This document shows positions 18,922 through 27,838 of a DNA stretch of 64,000 nucleotides, in pieces; position 1 is the first letter of the stretch; the number at the start of each line of letters is the position of its first letter. Origin of the DNA: JAXMAR01 sp046350295 (GTDB lineage: Bacteria > Planctomycetota > Planctomycetia > Gemmatales > Gemmataceae); the NCBI GenBank assembly GCA_046350295.1, contig JAXMAR010000004.1, positions 1-64,000 of the forward strand. Direction: 5' to 3'. The notes beneath the pieces were generated by a model. The model was not told the DNA's origin and searched no databases. It worked only from the letters and a program-made list of their open reading frames with translations. The translations under genes were made by a program, and so were the position numbers.

Positions 18922-19521
18922 ATGCGGACGCAAGCCTTACGCTGTTTTGCCGTCTTTATTCTGTGCTTTGTCGGCCTCGCCGCAGAGCGCGACTTTTCCA
19001 GCGCAGCATTGCAGGGGCAATGGCGCATCGAGGCCGTGCTGCAGAACGGCAGGCCGGTTCCGAACAAGATCGGCGGGCGCCTCACCTTCAGGGCGGAGGA
19101 GGTGACCTACGAGCCAAAGAAGATGCCGGCCCTTGCCTACGATCAATGGGGCAAGGAACTGGGCCTTCAAGAGATTGATTGGAGCAAGGCGACCGTGTAC
19201 CCGATCAGCGATCTCGACAAGGCCGCGGCCCCCATCGACTGGGCCGCGGTATCGGTGGGCTGAACGATCATGCTAAGCGAGCCTCGTGAGGCTCTTGGGC
19301 GGCATTCGACATTCGTCATGAACCGGGACCATCCGGGACAGATCGACCTGACGACGCGCTATTCAAACAGCGCCGAGGTCCTGCACACCAAGGCCATCTT
19401 CGAGCAGCGCGGCGCAACACTGCGCTATTGCGTCGGGGCGCCCGGCAAGGATCGACCCGACGAGTTCCGCACCGAACCGGGGGATGAGCGAACGCTCGTG
19501 ATCCTGCGGCGGGCGCCGTAG
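18922..19521 (+). pseudogene. TIGR03067-like secreted protein split by in-frame TGA
   Basis: The 5' part (ATG 18922, with GGAGGAG upstream) has a signal peptide and the family opening LQGQWRIEAVLQNGRPVP. It stops at TGA 19261-19263. In the same frame, sequence resumes and contains the family's second half: NRDHPGQIDLTT, then GATLRYCVGAPGKDRP and TLVILRR, ending at 19521. So one TGA separates the two halves of a single planctomycete TIGR03067 domain. About 55 residues between the halves are longer than usual. Nonsense mutation, a sequence error, or stop readthrough are the options. Confidence 0.7.
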
Positions 19522-19524
19522 TCG

Positions 19525-20568
19525 TCATTTTCCCACGGGCGGATACAGGGCGTATCCGGGCGTCTCGACGCGCATCTGATACAGCGTCTTGCCCGCCGTC
19601 ACATAGAGGGTCCGCCGGTCGGGGCCGCCGAAGGCGAGGTTGGTCAGGAGATCCTCGCCGACGGGGATGCGGCCGAGCAGCGTGCCGCTCCGGGGGCTCA
19701 CGCCACCCGGCTCGCCAGGGGCGATGACGTAGATCCCCGGCGGGACCGAGGTGTCTTCGCCGTCGCTGCGCTTGTAGGAAATGCCGGCGGCGACCCAGAG
19801 GTTGCCCTTGCTGTCGAGACGCATGCCGTCGCCGCCGCGGCCGGGGGCGAAATCCCAGACGAGGGATTGCTTGCCGAGCGAGCCATCGGCGTTGACCTCG
19901 AAAGACCAGACCTTGCGGTTGCCGCCGACCTTGCCGTGGCTGTCGATGACGTAGAGGCGCTTGGCGTCCGGCGTGATGGCGATGCCGTTGGGACGGTGGA
20001 CGTGCCGCTGATCGAGGACACGCGTCACCTTGCCGTCCGGGTCGATGCGGTAAACGCCTTCGACGTCCATCTCCAGGCTCGCCGTGTCCTTGCCGTAGTA
20101 GGGATCGGTGAACCAGATGCGGCCCTTGCTATCGGCGACGACGTCGTTGGGGCTGTTGTAGCGTTTGCCCTCGTACTTCTCGGTCAACACCTCGATCTTG
20201 CCGGTCTTCATGTCGGTGCGGACCATGCGGCGCCGGCCGCTCCCTTGCTCGTTGCCTTCGCAACTGATGAGGCGTCCCTCGGCGTCGAACGTGTTGCCGT
20301 TGGTCCGGCCGCTATCGGCGCGGAAGACGCTGACCGCCCCCTTGGCGTCCATCTTCATGATGCGGTTGCCGGCGATGTCGCTGAAGAAGACGTTCCCCTC
20401 GGCGTCGACGGCCGGGCCTTCGAGGAAGCAGACGACGGCGGCCGGGCCGAGGGCGGCGTCCTTGGCGACGAGGCCTTTGGGCAGGCCGACCTTGGCGGGC
20501 GGATCGCCGGCGACGGCGAAGAGCGAGGCGACGAAAAAGACCAGCATGGCGAGAGCGAAGAGCTTCAT
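19525..20568 (-). CDS. Secreted SMP-30/gluconolactonase-like protein
   Basis: A 347-residue beta-propeller protein with a signal peptide (MKLFALAMLVFFVASLFAVA). SMP-30 features: FLEGPAVDAEGNVFFSD (metal-binding Glu), YNSPNDVVADSKGRIWFTDP (Asn and Asp region) and RPNGIAITPD. Relatives are Ca2+-dependent lactonases acting on sugar lactones; planctomycetes encode many secreted ones of unknown substrate. The start at 20568 is where the signal peptide begins; the frame is open further upstream but that is antisense to the next gene. Confidence 0.88.
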   Translation of the reverse strand: MKLFALAMLVFFVASLFAVAGDPPAKVGLPKGLVAKDAALGPAAVVCFLEGPAVDAEGNVFFSDIAGNRIMKMDAKGAVSVFRADSGRTNGNTFDAEGRLISCEGNEQGSGRRRMVRTDMKTGKIEVLTEKYEGKRYNSPNDVVADSKGRIWFTDPYYGKDTASLEMDVEGVYRIDPDGKVTRVLDQRHVHRPNGIAITPDAKRLYVIDSHGKVGGNRKVWSFEVNADGSLGKQSLVWDFAPGRGGDGMRLDSKGNLWVAAGISYKRSDGEDTSVPPGIYVIAPGEPGGVSPRSGTLLGRIPVGEDLLTNLAFGGPDRRTLYVTAGKTLYQMRVETPGYALYPPVGK

Positions 20569-20754
20569 GGTGTGTCCTGATCGAATCTCGGTTGGATCGC
20601 CGGCATGGAAGACAGCCGAGGGCGTCAAGTCATTGGAGTCCGCAACGCCGGCGTCATTTTCCTTGAAACTTCGCCCCCGAGCATCGAGTATCAAAGGCGA
20701 ACAACGCTCTTGCAAGACAAAAGCTCCGCGGTCGTCTCGCATCGAGGTGCAGTC

Positions 20755-22467
20755 ATGCGTCGGCTTCTCTGGTTCGCTCCGGCTCTCTTTGTCCTCGTCG
20801 CCGCCGCGGCCGCTCCTGCTCAGACGCCGGTCCTGCGTCTCATCCCCGACGAGGCCCACTTCGTCGTCGTCGCCCCCCGGCCCGCCGCGATCGCCAGGAT
20901 CTTGGAAGAGCACCCCGTCGCCAAGGAAATCCGCGGCCTCGAGCTGATTCAGGCGCTCTACGACAACAGCAAATACCGCCGTCTCGATCAGCTCATCGCC
21001 TACTTCGAGAAGAAGCTCGACCGGCCGCGCGGCAAAATCTTCGAGGACTTGACAACGGGCGGCGTCGCCCTCGGCGTCCGTATCGGCGACAAGCCGGCTG
21101 TCATCGCCGCACTCCAGGCCTCTGACGAAAAATTCCTGGCCTCGGTCGTTCAGGAATCGCTCGAACTGATCAACCAGGAACTCGAGCGACAGGAGATCAA
21201 GGAGCGGATTGGCAAGGCGAGCCACGGCAAAACGGAAACACATCGCTTCGCCGGCTTTCACCTGGCCCAGGTCGGTCGGTTCCTGCTCTTCTCGAACGAG
21301 GAAGCGTTTCTCAACAAAGCGATCGATCTCGCGCGGGACGACGCAGCGACCACCAAAGGCAGCATCCTGTCCCGCCTGCCAGCGAGGGAGCGCGGCAAGG
21401 ACGTGCTGCTCTGGGGCTGGCTCGATTTCGAGACGGTGCAGAAGGACAAGAAGTTCGCCGACGGCTTCAAGGCGGCGACGACCGATCCTTTCCTGCAGCT
21501 TCTCGCGGGCGGCTTCCTCAACGTCCTCAAGCGCACGCCGTCCATCGAGTTCGAACTGCTGGCCGAGGGCAAGGACTTTCGCTTCCGCATCGACATGCCG
21601 CGCGGCGTCAAGGGCATGAGCGACCTGGCCAAGTCGTTCGTGGCGACGGACGAGAAGCCCCTGCTGCCGCCGCTCAACCCGCCGCGCGTCCTCTCCAGCA
21701 CGACGTGGACGTTCGACGTCGGCACGCTGTGGAAAAACAAGAAAGCATGGCTGGGGGACGAGGCCGAAAAGCAATTCGCCATGGCGGAAACCGCGGTCAA
21801 ACCGTTCCTGGGCGGACAGACGCTCAGCGAACTCCTGGAGGGCGCGGGCTGGAACCAGCGCATCGTCCTCGCCGAGGAGGGCAAATCGCCTTACAAGATC
21901 ACGCCGGCGTTGCACATCACGCCGTTCGGCGTCGTCTTCGACATGCGCGACGAGCGCTTCGGCAAGACCATGAACAAGCTCCTCCGCGCCGGCGCTCTGG
22001 TCGCCAGCTTCAAGTTCGGCCTCAAGATGCGCGAAGAGACGCACAACGGCCAGCCGATCGTCTGCTATTACTTCGACGAGACGAAGAAGGTCGCCGAGGA
22101 CGCGAACAACCTGCGCTTCAACTTCAGCCCGAGCTTCGCCATCGTGGGCAAGAGCCTGATCGCCGCGTCCACGGCGGAGTTGGCCCGCGACCTCGTCGAT
22201 TGCGTCACGAAGGAAGACAAGGCGCTCGCGGCCGGCGTTAGCTGGCGCACCGACCTCCATGCCGCGGGCCTGGCGGCAAACCTCGAGTTCGTCCGCAAGG
22301 ACCTGCTCACCGCGACCATCCTCGACCAGGGCCTACCCCCGGCCGAGGCGAAAAAACAGCTCGAGTCCCTCACCGAGCTGGTCCGCTCCCTCGGCACGTT
22401 GCAATGGCAAATCCGCTACGGCGCCGACGACTACCGCATGGACTTTCACTGGAAATACAAGAAGTAG
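20755..22467 (+). CDS. Large secreted protein of unknown function
   Basis: A 570-residue protein with a signal peptide (MRRLLWFAPALFVLVAAAAA, cleavage near PAQ). The mature part alternates beta and helical segments and resembles a planctomycete exported family found beside DUF1800 and DUF1501 genes. No catalytic motif is visible. DUF1800 starts 11 bases downstream, so it probably heads a three-gene operon. Confidence 0.75.
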   Translation: MRRLLWFAPALFVLVAAAAAPAQTPVLRLIPDEAHFVVVAPRPAAIARILEEHPVAKEIRGLELIQALYDNSKYRRLDQLIAYFEKKLDRPRGKIFEDLTTGGVALGVRIGDKPAVIAALQASDEKFLASVVQESLELINQELERQEIKERIGKASHGKTETHRFAGFHLAQVGRFLLFSNEEAFLNKAIDLARDDAATTKGSILSRLPARERGKDVLLWGWLDFETVQKDKKFADGFKAATTDPFLQLLAGGFLNVLKRTPSIEFELLAEGKDFRFRIDMPRGVKGMSDLAKSFVATDEKPLLPPLNPPRVLSSTTWTFDVGTLWKNKKAWLGDEAEKQFAMAETAVKPFLGGQTLSELLEGAGWNQRIVLAEEGKSPYKITPALHITPFGVVFDMRDERFGKTMNKLLRAGALVASFKFGLKMREETHNGQPIVCYYFDETKKVAEDANNLRFNFSPSFAIVGKSLIAASTAELARDLVDCVTKEDKALAAGVSWRTDLHAAGLAANLEFVRKDLLTATILDQGLPPAEAKKQLESLTELVRSLGTLQWQIRYGADDYRMDFHWKYKK

Positions 22468-22478
22468 CGGAGTGACCT

Positions 22479-23921
22479 ATGCCTGACACCCCTCGCATCG
22501 ATCCCGCCTGGGCCTGGGAGCGCTTTCGGCCCGACCGTGAGCGGCCCTGGGACCTCAAGCGCGTCGGCCATCTCCATCGCCGCGCCGGCTTCGGGGCGAC
22601 CCACGCCGAGCTGGAAGAAGGCGTGCGCGGCGGCGTCGACGCGGCCATCGACCGCCTCCTGAACGCCCGCCCGAGCGCCGACCTGGACGCCGCCTGGGAG
22701 ACGCTGCGCACGACCATCGGCCAGACCAACAGCGGCGCCCAGCTTCCCGCGGCCTGGGTCTATCGCATGCTCTATTCGACGCAGCCGCTCGTCGAGAAGA
22801 TGACGCTCCTCTGGCACGATCACTTCGCCACGAGCAACGCCAAAGTCAACAACGCCGGCTTCATGCTCGGGCAATACGAGCTGATGCGGCGCCACGCCCT
22901 CGGCAACTTCGGCGCCATGCTGCGCGACATGTCGCACGACGCGGCCATGATGGTCTGGCTCGACACCGTCGACAGCCGGCGCGACCGCCCCAACGAGAAC
23001 TATGCCCGCGAGCTGATGGAGTTGTTCAGCCTCGGCATCCCCCATCCACGCGACGCCGGCCGTCGCAACTACACCGAGCACGACATCCGCGAGGCGGCCA
23101 AGGCCTTCACCGGCTGGCGCATCGTCGCCGGCCGCGACGTCTTCCAGGAAGCTCAGCACGATGGCGGCGAGAAGACCGTCTTCGGCCGCCGCGGAAACTG
23201 GAACTGGGACGACATCGTCCGCTTCTGCCTGGAGCACGAGGCGTGCCCTTTCTTCATCTGCCGCAAGCTCTACGACCACCTGATCAGCGACATCGAAGCG
23301 CCCAGCGCGGACCTGCTCGAACCACTGGCCCGGCAGCTCAAGGACGGCGACTACGAGCTAAGGCCGGTCGTCGAAAGAATGCTGCGCTCGAACCTCTTCT
23401 TCTCCGATCGCTGCTACCGGCAGAAGATCAAGTCGCCGGTGGAATATGTTCTCGGCGTCGTCCGCGGTCTCGAAGGACATGAAGGGACCGGCTCACGCAT
23501 CGCCACCAGCCAGCTCACCCGGTCAATGGAGGAGATGGGCCAGCGCGTCTTCTATCCCCCCTCCGTCGCCGGCTGGGACGGCGGCCGCGCCTGGCTCAAC
23601 GCCCAGACGTTCCTGTTGCGGCAGAACCTCGCCCTGTCGCTGACGTCGACGACGGACGACCGCTTCGGCCGCCGCACGGACCCCGCGGCGCTGGCCCGCC
23701 GCCACGACCGGCGCACGAACGAGCAGCGCGTCGACTTCCTGCTGAAGGTCTTCCTGCAAGGAGACGTGACCGCGGCGACGCGCACCCGGCTCCTGGAATA
23801 TGCTGACAATGCGGCGCGGAGTCGCTATCCCGCGTTCTGGAGCGCCGAGGACGCGGAGGACCAGCGCGTGCGCTCGCTCTGCCACCTGGTCCTGTGCTTG
23901 CCGGAGTTTCAACTGTGTTGA
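22479..23921 (+). CDS. DUF1800 family protein
   Basis: A 480-residue protein with DUF1800 signatures: HLHRRAGFGAT, MTLLWHDHFATS, RPNENYARELMELFSLG, and PPSVAGWDGG near the C-terminus. DUF1800 proteins are almost always encoded next to a DUF1501 protein, as here. The biochemical function is not established; planctomycete copies are thought to be exported or surface-associated. No classical signal peptide is seen at this start. Confidence 0.9.
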   Translation: MPDTPRIDPAWAWERFRPDRERPWDLKRVGHLHRRAGFGATHAELEEGVRGGVDAAIDRLLNARPSADLDAAWETLRTTIGQTNSGAQLPAAWVYRMLYSTQPLVEKMTLLWHDHFATSNAKVNNAGFMLGQYELMRRHALGNFGAMLRDMSHDAAMMVWLDTVDSRRDRPNENYARELMELFSLGIPHPRDAGRRNYTEHDIREAAKAFTGWRIVAGRDVFQEAQHDGGEKTVFGRRGNWNWDDIVRFCLEHEACPFFICRKLYDHLISDIEAPSADLLEPLARQLKDGDYELRPVVERMLRSNLFFSDRCYRQKIKSPVEYVLGVVRGLEGHEGTGSRIATSQLTRSMEEMGQRVFYPPSVAGWDGGRAWLNAQTFLLRQNLALSLTSTTDDRFGRRTDPAALARRHDRRTNEQRVDFLLKVFLQGDVTAATRTRLLEYADNAARSRYPAFWSAEDAEDQRVRSLCHLVLCLPEFQLC

Positions 23922-23940
23922 TGGGTGGGGGGTCGGCGTA

Positions 23941-23972
23941 ATTCTGCATTCTTCATTCTGAATTCTGCATTC
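23941..23972. repeat. Short direct repeat
   Basis: ATTCTGCATTC occurs twice, starting at 23941 and 23962, separated by a related TTCATTCTGA. The 21-base spacing is between DUF1800 and DUF1501. It resembles simple intergenic repeats. No function is inferred. Confidence 0.5.
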
Positions 23973-23988
23973 CCTGTGGGGGTGAACC

Positions 23989-25221
23989 ATGTCTCTTTCC
24001 CGCCGTGATTTCCTCAAGCGGACCAGCCTCGTCGCCCTCGGCTCCTCGCTGCCGATCTTCGTCTCGAAGACCGCCGCCCAGGCGCCGGCCGCCGATGCCC
24101 CCGGCGCGCGCGACACCATCCTCGTCGTGGTTCAGCTCACCGGGGGCAACGACGGGCTCAACACCGTCATTCCCCACGCCAACCCGGAATATGCCCGGCT
24201 GCGGCCGACGCTCCGGCAGTCGCGCGACGCCGTCCTCCGCATCAACGATGAGTTCGGCCTGCACCCGTCGCTACGCGGACTGAGCGAGCTCCTGAACGAC
24301 AACGCCCTCGGCATCGTCCAGGGCGTCGGCTACCCGAACCCGAGCCAGTCCCATTTTCGCTCCATGGACATCTGGCACGCGGCCAGCATGGCTGACACGC
24401 TCACCGAAGGCTGGATCGGCAAATCGCTCCGCCATCTACCCGCCGCCGCCTCCTATCATCTCGCGGGCAACAACGAACCCGCCCCGCTCGCCCTCACCGG
24501 CGCTCCCGTGCGCGTCCCCTCCATCCGCTCCCTCGATGACTTCCGCCTCCGCACCGAAGCCGCCAGCGCCGCCGAACGCGCCCGTCAGGTCGCCGTCATC
24601 GAAGGCGCCGCCACGCCGCGCACCGGCGATCCGAGCCTCCTCGATTTCGTCAACCGCACCGCCACCGCCACCTACGCCTCGACCCGCCGCCTCGCCGAGA
24701 TCGGCCGGACCTATACGCCGCGCGTCCCCTACCCCGCCACGCCCTTGGGCAATCACCTACGCACCGCCGCCCAGCTCATCGACGCCGGCATCGGCGCCCG
24801 CCTCTTCTATGTCTCGCTCGACAACTTCGATACCCACGCCAACCAGGCCCCCCTCCACGCCCGCCTCCTCACCGACCTTTCCGAAGCCGTCTCCGCCTTC
24901 TTCCGCGACATGAGCGAGCGCGGCCAGCGCGACCGCATCCTCATGATGACCTTCTCCGAGTTCGGCCGCCGCGCCCGCGAGAACGGCAGCCAGGGGACCG
25001 ACCACGGCTCGGCCGCCCCGATGTTCCTGATCGGCGGCCGCGTCCGCACGGGCCTCATCGGCGCCCACCCGAGCCTCACAACCCTGGAGGACGGCAACCT
25101 CGTCCACCACACCGATTTCCGCCGCGTCTACGCGGCGATTTGCGATCACTGGCTGGGTGTGCCGAGCCGGCAAGTCGTCGGGGAAGGTTTCGCGCCGGTG
25201 GACGTGCTGCGGCGCGGGTGA
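23989..25221 (+). CDS. DUF1501 family protein with Tat signal
   Basis: A 410-residue protein starting SLSRRDFLKRTSLVALGSS, a clear twin-arginine signal for export of a folded protein. DUF1501 features: VVQLTGGNDGLNT near the N-terminus, FDTHANQAPLH, and the C-terminal FSEFGRRARENGSQGTDHG, the last two resembling metal-binding parts of the alkaline phosphatase/sulfatase superfamily. GGGGGTGA precedes the ATG. It pairs with the DUF1800 gene. Confidence 0.9.
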   Translation: MSLSRRDFLKRTSLVALGSSLPIFVSKTAAQAPAADAPGARDTILVVVQLTGGNDGLNTVIPHANPEYARLRPTLRQSRDAVLRINDEFGLHPSLRGLSELLNDNALGIVQGVGYPNPSQSHFRSMDIWHAASMADTLTEGWIGKSLRHLPAAASYHLAGNNEPAPLALTGAPVRVPSIRSLDDFRLRTEAASAAERARQVAVIEGAATPRTGDPSLLDFVNRTATATYASTRRLAEIGRTYTPRVPYPATPLGNHLRTAAQLIDAGIGARLFYVSLDNFDTHANQAPLHARLLTDLSEAVSAFFRDMSERGQRDRILMMTFSEFGRRARENGSQGTDHGSAAPMFLIGGRVRTGLIGAHPSLTTLEDGNLVHHTDFRRVYAAICDHWLGVPSRQVVGEGFAPVDVLRRG

Positions 25222-25339
25222 GTAATTTTCTGCACCGAGCTGCAAGGAAAGGTGAACGAGAACGGCGTATGAGTCCGCAGGGCCGTTGCCCATGCTACTG
25301 CAGTTCAATTCAAGCTGACCTGGACCACTTCCCCGCACT

Positions 25340-25532
25340 TCATTTGGGCTTCCGGATGAGGGCGTCGTCAGCCGCATCGTCCCAAACGCGACCCCGCTCA
25401 CCAACGATCGTGCAGGTGAGATCGTACATGTCCTTGGGGATCAGAACGAATACTTGCTGCGTGCGCGGGTTCACGATGTGCAAGCTTGTCGGCTTCGAGC
25501 GCCTTCGCCTGCGCTTCGGTGAGTTCCAGCAT
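25340..25532 (-). pseudogene. Frameshifted small planctomycete protein
   Basis: A strong ribosome site (AAGGAGG at 25538-25544) precedes ATG 25532, which reads MLELTEAQAKALEAD. The frame then slips by one base near 25485-25490, after which the sequence reads LHIVNPRTQQVFVLIPKDMY and ends WDDAADDALIRKPK at TGA 25340. Joined, these make a 63-residue protein of a small planctomycete family ending in a D-A-D-D-x-L-I-R-K motif, often next to toxin-like genes. Length 193 is one base off a multiple of three. Either a real frameshift or a single-base error. Confidence 0.65.
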
Positions 25533-25674
25533 GACGGCCTCCTTCATCAAGATGGTAGCAAGTGCCCAAGGCACAACGCAAAGTGAAGGCCAGGCGCCGC
25601 CTCGACGCTAGCCATTTTGCTCTTTGCTCTCATACAATGCGAGCGCCCTCCTCTGAAGGCCCAGCCCTCGCGTC

Positions 25675-26160
25675 ATGGCCCAATACCGCTTCATCACCAC
25701 CTGGCGCCTCGCCCATCCCATCGACAGGGTCTACGCCGCTCTCCGCGCCATGGATGTCTACCCGCGTTGGTGGCCGTCGTTCCGCGAGGCGAAGCGGCTC
25801 AATCCGGAAGTCCGCGACGTCGGCGAGCACTGGGAGTTTGTCGTCAAGGGCAAGCTCCCCTATCGCCTGCGCTACCAGATCAAGATGACCGCCGTCGAAG
25901 CCCCGCGCCTCCTCGCCTACGACGCTCTCGGCGACCTCGAAGGGGGCGGCCGCACGGAGTTGAAAGAAGAAGCGGGCCGGGTAGTCGTCACGACACACTG
26001 GAACGTGCAAACGCACGGCTTCTGGCTCAACCTGCTGGCTCCCCTCCTGCGCTGGCTCTTCGCCTGGAACCATAACAGCGTGATGCGGCGCGGCGAGAAG
26101 GGGCTGACGGCCTGGCTCGACGGCGCCCCAGCAGTGACCGGGCAGAGCCGGATGGCGTGA
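25675..26160 (+). CDS. SRPBCC (START-like) family protein
   Basis: A 161-residue soluble protein with the polyketide cyclase/START fold pattern: an opening beta strand and helix (PIDRVYAALRAMDVYPRWWPSF), a central VGEHWEFVVKGKLPYRL and a long C-terminal helix. Such proteins bind hydrophobic ligands in a deep cavity. Its ligand is unknown. The convergent ECF gene ends six bases after its stop. Confidence 0.8.
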   Translation: MAQYRFITTWRLAHPIDRVYAALRAMDVYPRWWPSFREAKRLNPEVRDVGEHWEFVVKGKLPYRLRYQIKMTAVEAPRLLAYDALGDLEGGGRTELKEEAGRVVVTTHWNVQTHGFWLNLLAPLLRWLFAWNHNSVMRRGEKGLTAWLDGAPAVTGQSRMA

Positions 26161-26166
26161 GTGCGA

Positions 26167-27585
26167 TCAGTCGGGAGGCGTCGCCGTCAGCTTGCGCCAC
26201 ACGAATGCCATGTAGCGATCGCGACGGTCAACCGCCACAACGTGAAACAGGACGAAGAAGTCGTTGTCGTCGTCGCGGACACGCTCCACGTAGACGTGCC
26301 CTTCGATGGCCTCGATGCTCGCGTTGAAGAGCACATCCCCCTCGTCGACGCGTGTCTTGTCCAGGATGCGGCGCAGGTGGGCGGGCGGATCAATCTCGAA
26401 ATCGACGGCGCCGAGATCGAGGACGAGATTGCGTTGATTCACGACCATGTTGTAAATGAAGCGGCGGCCCTCCGAGGGACCGTTCTGGAAGAGGAGTTGC
26501 ACGTCGTTGCGGTGCTTGGCCTGATCGGATGTCCCGGCGACGAAGCTGAAGGCGGAATGGCGGTAGCCGCCGTCCCTCGCGCCGAAGAGGTGGCGTGAGT
26601 GGATGAGCGCCAGCGGGTACTTCTTGGCCAGCGCCTGCAGCGCCGGATCGCCGTCCATCCGTTTGCGTGTCTGCGCGGACCATTCGGTCATCTCCTTCGC
26701 CAGGCTCGCTTCTCGCCCGACCTCGGCAGGCCCCGACCCCGTTTCCGCGGACGTGGAAAACGCGGCCAGCCCCGATGCCACAGCCACGGTAATGAGGCCG
26801 AGAAAAAAAAGGCCCGCGGCGAACGTTTTGATTCTGGTCAGAAGCATTCCGTTCTCGACTCCTCTCAACAAAGCCGCCAGTCTGGACGGCGTCCCGGCAG
26901 CGCCGAGCGCCGCGATGGTAGAGGCCACCAAAGGCGGTGTCACAATGGCAGAGGCGCTTGCGTCCATGGCCGGACAGATCGCAGCCAATCCCGCGCCGAG
27001 GCCGATGCCGCGCCGCGCAAGCCGCCGGGCGAGCAAGGCCCGGCCGCGCTTGAGCCGGGTGGATAGCGTTCCTTCCGGCCAGCCGAGCGTCCGCGCCGCG
27101 GCGCGCCGCGTGCTTCCTTCCAGATCGCAGAGAACCACCGCGGCACGATAGGCGCTGGGCAGTCGCGCCAACTCCTGATGCAGTAGCGGCCAGAAATCGG
27201 TGCAGGCCTCCGGACGCGGGGCGGGGGGCAGGATGGTGCGCTCCATGAGACGGCGACGGGCGAGCGTTGTGCGGAGCTTGAGCGCCGAGCGGGTGGCGAC
27301 CCCGTGCAGCCAGCCTGCCAACGTTGGCTTCGGACAGACGTGATTTGCCCGGCGCGCCAGGACGAGGAAGGTGACTTGAAAGGCGTCCTCCGCGTCGCTC
27401 GAAGAGCGGAGCAGCCGCCGGCAGACGCCCAACACCATGGGACCATGCCGATTGACGATGACGCGAAACGCCTCCTCGTCGCGCCGTTCCACGTAGAGGG
27501 CGAGCAGTTCCGCGTCCGTCGGGCCGTCACGATCAAGAGTCAGGCGACGCAGGCGTCCCACCACGACGGCGGCGGCTGTTTGCAT
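26167..27585 (-). CDS. ECF sigma factor with membrane-anchored C-terminal domain
   Basis: A 472-residue protein. Region 2 (FRVIVNRHGPMVLGVCRRLL, DAEDAFQVTFLVL) and region 4 (LPSAYRAAVVLCDLEGSTRR, WPEGTLSTRLKRGRALL) identify an extracytoplasmic-function sigma-70 factor. After about residue 200 it continues with an Ala-rich linker, one hydrophobic segment (LFFLGLITVAVASGLAAF) and a predicted extracytoplasmic domain of about 180 residues. Planctomycetes are known for ECF factors with such fused sensor-like tails. The start is placed at ATG 27585, with AAGGAAGGA upstream. No anti-sigma gene is adjacent. Confidence 0.88.
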   Translation of the reverse strand: MQTAAAVVVGRLRRLTLDRDGPTDAELLALYVERRDEEAFRVIVNRHGPMVLGVCRRLLRSSSDAEDAFQVTFLVLARRANHVCPKPTLAGWLHGVATRSALKLRTTLARRRLMERTILPPAPRPEACTDFWPLLHQELARLPSAYRAAVVLCDLEGSTRRAAARTLGWPEGTLSTRLKRGRALLARRLARRGIGLGAGLAAICPAMDASASAIVTPPLVASTIAALGAAGTPSRLAALLRGVENGMLLTRIKTFAAGLFFLGLITVAVASGLAAFSTSAETGSGPAEVGREASLAKEMTEWSAQTRKRMDGDPALQALAKKYPLALIHSRHLFGARDGGYRHSAFSFVAGTSDQAKHRNDVQLLFQNGPSEGRRFIYNMVVNQRNLVLDLGAVDFEIDPPAHLRRILDKTRVDEGDVLFNASIEAIEGHVYVERVRDDDNDFFVLFHVVAVDRRDRYMAFVWRKLTATPPD

Positions 27586-27838
27586 GAGGTCCTTCCTTGC
27601 TCGATCGGTTTCCGTGTATGGTTGCCCGGTCGGAGCCGATTGCATTCACTTTTTTAGCGAAGGGGGCTGTTTTCAAGGAGCGTGCCAGGCAAGCGAATGG
27701 GAGAGATGGCATCGAGAAGGCCTCTTGTCCGGAACTCGCTCGGAAGTGATGAGAAATGGCAGCCGCAGGCGCGTGTCCACCCGACGCCGATTGGATGCTC
27801 TTTCAAGACAGGACGCCGTTCCGGCTTGAAACAGCCGC

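Noticed and set aside
19261..19263. Selenocysteine codon
   Set aside because: No selenoprotein family match, no SECIS-like hairpin evident just downstream, and no sel genes in the window; same judgement for TGA 27989.
25140..25586. 148-codon plus-strand frame
   Set aside because: Overlaps the DUF1501 3' end and lies antisense to the better supported small frameshifted gene with its own ribosome site.
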